A stretch of 30,082 nt of DNA from contig CALBTT010000114.1 in the NCBI GenBank assembly GCA_937967645.1, positions 1-30,082 on the forward strand, written 5' to 3'. This DNA comes from an uncultured Zoogloea sp. Lineage in GTDB: Bacteria > Pseudomonadota > Gammaproteobacteria > Burkholderiales > Rhodocyclaceae. The translations under genes and the position numbers were made by a program. Below are positions 17,532-30,082 of the stretch, piece by piece; the first letter of the stretch is position 1; each line of letters opens with the position of its first letter. Below the pieces are notes generated by a model. The model saw only the letters and a program-made list of their open reading frames with translations, was not told the DNA's origin and searched no databases.

Positions 17532-20219
17532 TCAGCGGGATGTGCCGGAGAAGTTGTCCAGGAAGGTCACACGATCCACCGGGCGACCAAACAGATAGCC
17601 CTGCAGGTGCTCACACCCCATATTGCGCAGGGTGACGGCCTGCAGATCGTTCTCCACCCCTTCGGCGACGACCTTCAGGTTGAGGCTCTTGGCCATGGCC
17701 ACGATCGCCTTGGTCAGCTCCAGGCTGGGCGGATGGTCGGGCAGGCGCGAGACGAAGGCCCGATCGATCTTGAGGGTGTCGAAGGGAAAGCGGGTCAGGT
17801 AGGAGAGCGACGAATAGCCGGTTCCAAAATCATCCAGGGCCAGGCTGATGCCCAGCTGCTTGACCCCGTCTATCCGCGTATTGACGGCTTCGATGTGGGA
17901 CACCAGCACACTTTCGGTCATCTCCAGCTCGAGCTCCTCGGCGGTGATGCCGGCCTGCCGCAACGCGCGGTCGACGATGCGGGGGAGGTCGGAGTCCTTG
18001 AACTGGGCAGCGGACACATTGACCGACACCCGGAGGGGGCGACCGCTGCGGGCCTTGAACTCGCGGGACAGGTTGCAGGCCTCCTGCAACACCCACGCGC
18101 CCAGATCGAGGATGCTGCCGTTCTCCTCGGCGATGGCGATGAACTCGTCCGGCCGCACCACCCCGAGGGTCGGATGGTTCCACCGCAGCAGGGCCTCGGC
18201 CTTCACGACCTCGCCGCTTCGTGCGTCCACAATGGGCTGGTAGGCCACCCAGATTTCCTGCCGGGCGAGGGCGCCGCGCAGGGCCATGTCGAGCTCCAGG
18301 TGACGCTCGATGCGCAGCCCGGTCTCGCGCCCATAGAAACCGATACGCTTGCGTCCCCGGGCCTTCGCTTCGTACATGGCGGCATCGGCGTTCTTGAGCA
18401 GCTGCTCCGGGGTGTCCCCGTCGGCGGGGAAGAGTGCCACGCCCAGGGTGGCCGATACCACCAGCTGACGGTCATCCACCTGCACCGGCTTCTCGAAGGC
18501 GTCGAGAACGCGCTGGGCACACTTGACCGCCTCGGAGCGGCCGGAGATCCGGTCCAGGAAGATCACGAACTCGTCGCCACCAAAGCGGGCCGTCGTATCC
18601 GAGTGGCGGGCGATCTCCTTGAGGCGATCGGCCACCCTGCGCAACAGGGCATCGCCTCCAGCATGGCCCAGGGAGTCGTTGACCCGCTTGAAGTGGTCCA
18701 GGTCGATGAACAGCAGCCCGCAGAAGTAGCCATAGCGCTTGGCCGCCGCCAGCCCGCGGGCCATGCGCTCCGCCAGCAGGGCGCGGTTGGGCAGACCGGT
18801 CACCTCGTCGCAATAGGCCTGGCGCATCAGCGAGGCCTGGTAGCGCTCCCGCTCCTCCACGTTGTGGAGCTGCAGCATGATCATCGCGCGCCCCTGCCAG
18901 TGCAGGCGGGCCGCACTGACCTCAGCCGGGAAGGCGCTGCCATCATAGCGTCGGCACTGCTGCTTCTCCGGTGCGCCATCGAGCGTCGGCAGGCTGTCCA
19001 GCACCGATGTCTCGGCGTCGAGCGCATTGCGCCAGTGCTCGTTGGCTTCCGGCAGGCGCAGCTCACGCCGGGCGGCCGGGTTGGCCCGGATGATGGTGCC
19101 ATCCTCGTCGAGGATCAGCCAGGGGTCCCGGACCGCATCGGTGATCGTCTCGAGGCGCCGCTTCTCACGCTGGATCTTCTGCAACTGGAGCTGGATCGTA
19201 CGGAGCAGCAGGAGCACGATCACGATTGCCGACAGGCTGGTGATGCCGATCCACTGCAGGCGCCCCAGCCAGCGTTCGGTCAGATCGCCCTCCCGGGTGG
19301 ACACGCCGACCAGCATGGGAAGACTGCCGATCCAGGAGAAGCTGGCCAGGCGAAGCGCCCGATCAACCGGACTGACCACTTCAACCACGTCATCCGGGTT
19401 ACCTGGCAGGGGCTGCCCATCCTCCCCCAGGACGGGCTTTCTCAACAGGGCGCGGACCAGGCCCGGATCAGTGCTGACATCGAGTCCCAGGGCCTGCTCA
19501 CTGAAAGGGTAACGGGCCAGCACGCGGCCATTGGCCTTGCAGAGAAGCACTGCAAAAGGCTTGCCGGACAACAAGCCCGCCACCAGGGCTTCGATCTTCG
19601 AGGCCGTGAAGCGCGCCCCGGTAATACCCGCAAAACTGCCGTCCGCATGGTTGAGCCGCCGGGACACGACAAAACTCATCTCACCCGAGACCCAGTCCAG
19701 AAAAGGATCGGAAACGAACAGCCCGAGGTCGGGCGTATCCCGGTGCACCCGGAAGAAATCGAATTCGGTCGACGCCAGGCTCTGCTCCATGCCCTTGTTG
19801 CGCCTTGTGATCAGCGTGCTGTCAGCCCCCATCAGGAAGACCTCGGCCACCTCCGACGAACTCTCCTGGAGCGCCTTGAAGTCATCGGCCTGCAGCCCCC
19901 GGCCGCTGTCACCCAACATCTGTCCGTTGTCGAAAGCCACGGTCACCTGACGCAGGATCCCATCGGCTTCCTGCACGCTCCGTTGCAGGTTCCTCGCCAC
20001 CATGTCGGAAAAGATCGTCAGTTCCCGATTGGTTTCAGCCCTGAAGCCGGTGTAGGAGACATAGCCCTCGATCAGCGCGGCGGCCACGATCAGGGTGACC
20101 AGGATATAGCCGGAAACAAGCGGACTGATGCGGTAGCGCAGCTTCGCCAACCTGACGCAGTACTCGGGAAAGCGCACGATGTACCTCATGGCATCAGGCG
20201 GCGCAGCGGCCGGCTTCAT
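17532..20219 (-). CDS. Membrane PAS-GGDEF-EAL cyclic-di-GMP enzyme
   Basis: This is an 895-residue inner-membrane protein with TM1 at about 35-55, a periplasmic Cache-like sensor at 56-320, TM2 at 322-342 and a PAS domain at 355-455. The GGDEF cyclase has an intact RFGGDEF (547-551) preceded five residues earlier by RHSD (538-541), the product-inhibition I-site. The EAL phosphodiesterase has AEALLRWNHP (675), NVSAAQF, EMTES, DDFGTGYSS (796), LKIDRAFV and VAEGVE, all intact. Both catalytic domains thus appear active. The start at 20219 overlaps the upstream MCP-like gene by 26 bases; an internal ATG at 20189 would leave a 4-base gap. Either way the two are one transcription unit. It is probably a sensor that switches cyclic-di-GMP level. 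Confidence 0.94.
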   Translation of the reverse strand: MKPAAAPPDAMRYIVRFPEYCVRLAKLRYRISPLVSGYILVTLIVAAALIEGYVSYTGFRAETNRELTIFSDMVARNLQRSVQEADGILRQVTVAFDNGQMLGDSGRGLQADDFKALQESSSEVAEVFLMGADSTLITRRNKGMEQSLASTEFDFFRVHRDTPDLGLFVSDPFLDWVSGEMSFVVSRRLNHADGSFAGITGARFTASKIEALVAGLLSGKPFAVLLCKANGRVLARYPFSEQALGLDVSTDPGLVRALLRKPVLGEDGQPLPGNPDDVVEVVSPVDRALRLASFSWIGSLPMLVGVSTREGDLTERWLGRLQWIGITSLSAIVIVLLLLRTIQLQLQKIQREKRRLETITDAVRDPWLILDEDGTIIRANPAARRELRLPEANEHWRNALDAETSVLDSLPTLDGAPEKQQCRRYDGSAFPAEVSAARLHWQGRAMIMLQLHNVEERERYQASLMRQAYCDEVTGLPNRALLAERMARGLAAAKRYGYFCGLLFIDLDHFKRVNDSLGHAGGDALLRRVADRLKEIARHSDTTARFGGDEFVIFLDRISGRSEAVKCAQRVLDAFEKPVQVDDRQLVVSATLGVALFPADGDTPEQLLKNADAAMYEAKARGRKRIGFYGRETGLRIERHLELDMALRGALARQEIWVAYQPIVDARSGEVVKAEALLRWNHPTLGVVRPDEFIAIAEENGSILDLGAWVLQEACNLSREFKARSGRPLRVSVNVSAAQFKDSDLPRIVDRALRQAGITAEELELEMTESVLVSHIEAVNTRIDGVKQLGISLALDDFGTGYSSLSYLTRFPFDTLKIDRAFVSRLPDHPPSLELTKAIVAMAKSLNLKVVAEGVENDLQAVTLRNMGCEHLQGYLFGRPVDRVTFLDNFSGTSR

Positions 20220-21396
20220 CGTGCATGGCCCGGGCGGTCACGGACAGGTTCATCGCGCTCGCCGACGCACTGGCAGCGACGGAGGTATTCTCCACCGCCA
20301 GGCGGAACACCTTGCCGACCTGCTCGACGAGGAGCGTCATGTTGCGACACTGCGTCTCGACGACCCCCCCCACCGCAGCCACCGCGGCGCCGCTGCGCTG
20401 CACATCCCCCTCCAGCTTGCCCACCAGGGCGACAGCCGCACTGAGCAGCTCATCCGCCTCCTGGGTCTGTGCCTGCCCGACATACCGGCCCCGCTCCTCC
20501 AGGGCCGACCTGACTTGAGACAGGCTCAGGGCCGCGTGGGCAAACTGCTCCTGTGCCTCGGCCAGCAGGTCCCGCACCGCGGGAATGCCAAGCTCGATAT
20601 CGTCCACCGTGGCGTCCAGCTGTTCGGCCTGGATGCGCTGGCGATCAGCCATCTCGGAGAGCTTGCGGGACACGATCAACAGATCGCCGGCCGCGGCGAC
20701 AAGCTGTGTCCCGTGCTCACCGAGCGTGAACAGCTTCTTCCTGAAACCCTCCGCCAGCGCCTGGAGGGCACGGCGGATTCGAGTTCCGAAGACCGGCACA
20801 GCCAGCGCCGCAACCAAGGTCACCAGAAGCATGGCAACCACGCCGAAGCGCAGGCTGAGACGGGACGCATCCAGGGCATTTGCGGCAAGCTGAAGGCTGT
20901 GGTCGTGGTGCCTGCGCAGTGCGCTGGACACTTGCCCGAGGGCTGCCTGAGCGTCGGCGAGGGCGGAATGAACATCCTGCGAGGCAGCCGATACGGCAAG
21001 GATGTCGGACTGGCGGGAATCGAATGCCTCAACAGCCTGCCGAATCTGCTGCAGGAGCGCCTTCTCACGCTGACTCACGGCGAACTCCGACTCGTAGCGG
21101 CTCAGGTCACGCTCCAGCCCCTGGCGAAAGAAGACCAGTTTCCGCGCCTGCTCCGCACGATCAGCATCATCCTGGGCCAGCATGTAGCGGAGGGTCGTCG
21201 CCCGGATGGAGGCGAACTTGAGCGTAACCCCATTGATGATCTCCAGGCTCGGGATGACATTCCCGGTCAATGCCGTCACCTGAGCGTTCATCCGGTAGGT
21301 CAGGATCAGTGAGGTGGCAAGCAGGACAAGCAGCAGAGACAGCGAAACGGCAACGAGAACAAGGATCCGTCGTCCAATGCTCATGGATTCAGTCAT
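20194..21396 (-). CDS. MCP-like membrane coiled-coil protein lacking the signalling tip
   Basis: This is a 400-residue protein with TM1 at about 7-29 and TM2 near residue 188-210, enclosing a helical region of about 160 residues that resembles a four-helix-bundle chemoreceptor sensor (NVIPSLEIINGVTLKFASIR). After TM2 comes a long helical coiled coil to the C-terminus, ending in ASASASAMNLSVTARAM as in the end of methyl-accepting proteins. The highly conserved receptor tip that contacts CheA and CheW, usually NLLALNAAIEAARAGE, is absent. A typical HAMP domain is also not evident. The start is the ATG before TESMSIGRR, with a second in-frame ATG four codons later. It overlaps the GGDEF-EAL gene. 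A role as a sensory partner of that enzyme rather than a chemotaxis receptor is inference. Confidence 0.72.
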   Translation of the reverse strand: MTESMSIGRRILVLVAVSLSLLLVLLATSLILTYRMNAQVTALTGNVIPSLEIINGVTLKFASIRATTLRYMLAQDDADRAEQARKLVFFRQGLERDLSRYESEFAVSQREKALLQQIRQAVEAFDSRQSDILAVSAASQDVHSALADAQAALGQVSSALRRHHDHSLQLAANALDASRLSLRFGVVAMLLVTLVAALAVPVFGTRIRRALQALAEGFRKKLFTLGEHGTQLVAAAGDLLIVSRKLSEMADRQRIQAEQLDATVDDIELGIPAVRDLLAEAQEQFAHAALSLSQVRSALEERGRYVGQAQTQEADELLSAAVALVGKLEGDVQRSGAAVAAVGGVVETQCRNMTLLVEQVGKVFRLAVENTSVAASASASAMNLSVTARAMHDEAGRCAA

Positions 21397-21618
21397 GGAT
21401 TCAATTTCCGTGATGCGTGCGGCCAGGGAGAATCGAAGGGCAGCCGAAGCGGCAGTCAATCGACACGCGCAGTCGACGCCGGCCCGTGGCGTGGTCACCC
21501 AGGCCCGGAAACTCGGCATGAGCGAATCCTAGGGCTGTGCAAATGCAGCCAGCAGAGTGGATTTACCTATCGATTCGAGGTAATCCCCACCTTCAGCAGA
21601 CGCGGGCATCGCGCGAAG

Positions 21619-22086
21619 ATGGGGCTGTCGAAACGCACCGCGCAAACTCCCATGCCCCGACACTCCGCAATGCTGCAAAGTGCCTCCGCCCCTGGCCGCT
21701 CCCTGCGTCAGTCCTGCCTGAACATGCTGACGGGATACAACCGGCAGAGGCTGCTCCGGCTCATCGACACGCTGCTGACCACCGAGGCCCCCCCCACCCG
21801 CAGCGCGCTCTCGGAAATGATGAGTGAGTTCTTCGAGCACGCGATCGTCCATTTCGAAGCCGAGGACACCTGGCTTGCGGAGATCGGCTACCCGGAGGCA
21901 ACCCATCACAGCCAGGCGCACCGCTCACTGGTGGAGACCTTCTCGGACGTGTGCTTCCTGATCATGGAATCCCATGAGTCCCCCTGGCACGCCTTTCTCG
22001 ACCGGATCTGCATCCCCCTCTACCACCACCTCACCGAGGAGGATCGCAAGGTCATTAACTTCCTGAAAACCCTCGACGCCGCCTGA
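21619..22086 (+). CDS. Hemerythrin-like domain protein
   Basis: This is a 155-residue cytoplasmic protein with most of the hemerythrin di-iron site: helix B HFEAE (His78, Glu82), helix C HSQAH (His97, His101) and helix D HLTEED (His137, Asp142). Bacterial hemerythrins bind oxygen or nitric oxide or sense redox. In helix A the usual His lies within a stretch like DxQHxxLxxxI; here the stretch is YNRQRLLRLID, so the ligand position appears to hold Arg42 or Arg44. The N-terminus is uncertain: in-frame ATGs occur at 21619, 21652 and 21670, none with a good ribosome site. It is divergent from the MCP-like gene and precedes the large hybrid kinase by 95 bases. Oxygen or redox sensing for the neighbours is a guess. 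Confidence 0.75.
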   Translation: MGLSKRTAQTPMPRHSAMLQSASAPGRSLRQSCLNMLTGYNRQRLLRLIDTLLTTEAPPTRSALSEMMSEFFEHAIVHFEAEDTWLAEIGYPEATHHSQAHRSLVETFSDVCFLIMESHESPWHAFLDRICIPLYHHLTEEDRKVINFLKTLDAA

Positions 22087-22181
22087 ACGGCCCGGCATCG
22101 CCCGGGGCGGCTTGCCAAGACCCGTGCAATCCGTCATCTTTATACGGCCACACCCAAACTGGGCATGATCGTGCGTCCGGC

Positions 22182-25763
<3,582 letters not shown>

Positions 25764-25837
25764 GCCACCGACAGCCTGACCGTGCAACTTTCCCATGCAG
25801 GCGGCGCGCTCTAGCCCCATCATGCGGCTAAAGGCCT

Positions 25838-25849
25838 GCCCTGCAGGGC
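25838..25849. promoter_or_regulatory. 12-bp palindrome in hybrid kinase/regulator spacer
   Basis: GCCCTGCAGGGC is a perfect palindrome in the 149-base spacer before the FixJ-type regulator. TAGCC (25812-25816) and GGCTA (25826-25830) form a second dyad just before it. Either could be an operator or part of a hairpin. No consensus is recognised. Confidence 0.3.
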
Positions 25850-25912
25850 CGAAAAGCAGGGACAGGACGGAACGGGTTGCCCAAGGCTCACAACGCAACA
25901 GAGAACTCCACC

Positions 25913-26512
25913 ATGAGCTTCGACACACCGATCATCTACATCATCGACGACGACGAAATCTCCCTGTGGATGCTGAAGGAGTTCGTCCAGGGAATCGGCG
26001 CGGATGTCCGCACCTATCGATCGGCGCTGGCCTTCCTCAAGTCCTACCGGCCGGGGCCCCACGAATGCCTGATCTGTGATCTGCGCATGCCCGAGCTGGG
26101 CGGCCTGGATGTCCAGCGCCAGCTGCTCGAGAAGGGGGATGCCCTGCCCATCATCTTCGTCTCGGCCTACCCCGAGGTGCATGCCGCCGTGCAGGCCATC
26201 AAGCGGGGCGCCGTCGACTTCCTGCAGAAGCCGGTGAACGGCAGCGTCCTGCTGCAGAAGACTCAAAGTGCGCTGGCCTACAGCCGCGAGCTGTACTCGG
26301 CACGCCTCGCCCGCATCACCCGGGAAGCGCGCCTCGCACTGCTCACCCCCAAGGAACGGCAGATCGCCGAAATGGTGGTCGATGGCAAATCCAGCCCGCG
26401 GATCGCCGAAGAACTCCAGATCAGCGTGCGCACCGTCGAGAATCACCGGGCCCGCCTGATGGACAAGCTGCATGTGAGCACCGTGGTCGAGCTCGTGAAG
26501 CTGTTTCTCTGA
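25913..26512 (+). CDS. FixJ/NarL-type response regulator
   Basis: This is a 199-residue response regulator. The receiver domain (1-120) has the acidic cluster IDDDE at 11-15, phospho-acceptor Asp56 in LICDLRMPELGG, Ser84 in FVSAYP and Lys106 in LQKPVN, all intact. The C-terminal LuxR-type helix-turn-helix reads LTPKERQIAEMVVDG, SSPRIAEELQIS and VRTVENHRARLMDKL. The sequence resembles FixJ/TtrR-like regulators. The ATG at 25913 is preferred over an in-frame TTG at 25877. It lies 149 bases after the hybrid kinase and 27 bases before the sigma54 activator on the same strand, so it is the nearest candidate for the kinase Hpt output. Target genes are unknown. Confidence 0.93.
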   Translation: MSFDTPIIYIIDDDEISLWMLKEFVQGIGADVRTYRSALAFLKSYRPGPHECLICDLRMPELGGLDVQRQLLEKGDALPIIFVSAYPEVHAAVQAIKRGAVDFLQKPVNGSVLLQKTQSALAYSRELYSARLARITREARLALLTPKERQIAEMVVDGKSSPRIAEELQISVRTVENHRARLMDKLHVSTVVELVKLFL

Positions 26513-26539
26513 TCCCGACCCCGTGGTTAAATCGGTCGC

Positions 26540-27916
<1,377 letters not shown>

Positions 27917-27931
27917 ACACACGCACTGCCG

Positions 27932-30022
<2,091 letters not shown>

Positions 30023-30082
30023 AAAATGCCCCCACGCTCCCCGCTGGCGCGGCTCGCTGCCCCCCAAGGGGGCGCCTTTCAT
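30023..30082. repeat. GC-rich intergenic repeat with hairpin, cut by contig edge
   Basis: Immediately after the kinase stop comes a sequence with CCCCCACGCTCCCCGCTGG, GCGCGGCTCGCTGCCCCCC and AAGGGGGCGC. It contains a 6-bp stem GCCCCC/GGGGGC (30059-30064 with 30068-30073). I recognise the style as a widespread betaproteobacterial intergenic repeat that can act as a terminator. Only one partial copy is here. Confidence 0.5.

Noticed and set aside
17607..20444. 945-codon open frame opposite the GGDEF-EAL gene
   Set aside because: It is a shadow of a clearly functional gene with every GGDEF and EAL motif intact.

Overview
This is a GC-rich chromosomal fragment from a proteobacterium, most likely a betaproteobacterium and plausibly of the Rhodocyclales (Azospira/Zoogloea/Thauera type). 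The taxonomic call is inference. It rests on the dnaA-dnaN-gyrB order without recF, the sequence character of DnaA, GyrB and NapGH, the abundance of large sensor kinases, and a GC-rich intergenic hairpin repeat of a style common in that class. The first 46 bases are not genomic. They are an Illumina P7-side adapter (4 bases of P7, an apparent 8-base index, then the 34-base read-2 primer) fused in frame to a 5'-truncated dnaA.

Layout. 47-4883: replication block dnaA (partial), dnaN, gyrB, closed by a strong rho-independent terminator. 4884-5371: AT-richer intergenic DNA with several inverted repeats and a minus-strand terminator. 5372-9713: small metabolic and accessory genes, namely a secreted DUF1176 protein, a LysR regulator divergent from an NAD(P)-binding oxidoreductase, a small membrane protein and an aldo/keto reductase. 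9952-13091: a membrane hybrid histidine kinase translationally coupled (ATGA overlap) to an ACP phosphodiesterase-like gene. 13083-15664 (minus): a YbfB/YjiJ-type MFS transporter followed by an exported M20 amidohydrolase. 15796-17429 (minus): napG-napH, quinol-oxidising iron-sulfur proteins of nitrate respiration, with no other nap genes nearby.

17532-30022 is a dense signalling region. On the minus strand an MCP-like membrane protein lacking the conserved signalling tip overlaps a bifunctional-looking PAS-GGDEF-EAL protein. Facing away on the plus strand are a divergent hemerythrin-like protein whose first His ligand appears to be Arg, a 1193-residue hybrid kinase (sensor-PAS-HisKA-HATPase-REC-REC-Hpt), a FixJ/NarL-type regulator, and an NtrC-type sigma54 activator paired with a Cache-HAMP histidine kinase. 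The likely logic is that the hybrid kinase phosphorelay feeds the FixJ-type regulator, the NtrC/kinase pair forms a second system, and the cyclic-di-GMP enzyme is the output of the divergent arm.

No tRNA, rRNA, CRISPR array, insertion sequence or prophage was seen. The best candidates for something new are the tip-less MCP-like/GGDEF-EAL pair with its hemerythrin-like and phosphorelay neighbours, the isolated napGH pair, and the kinase-ACP hydrolase coupling.
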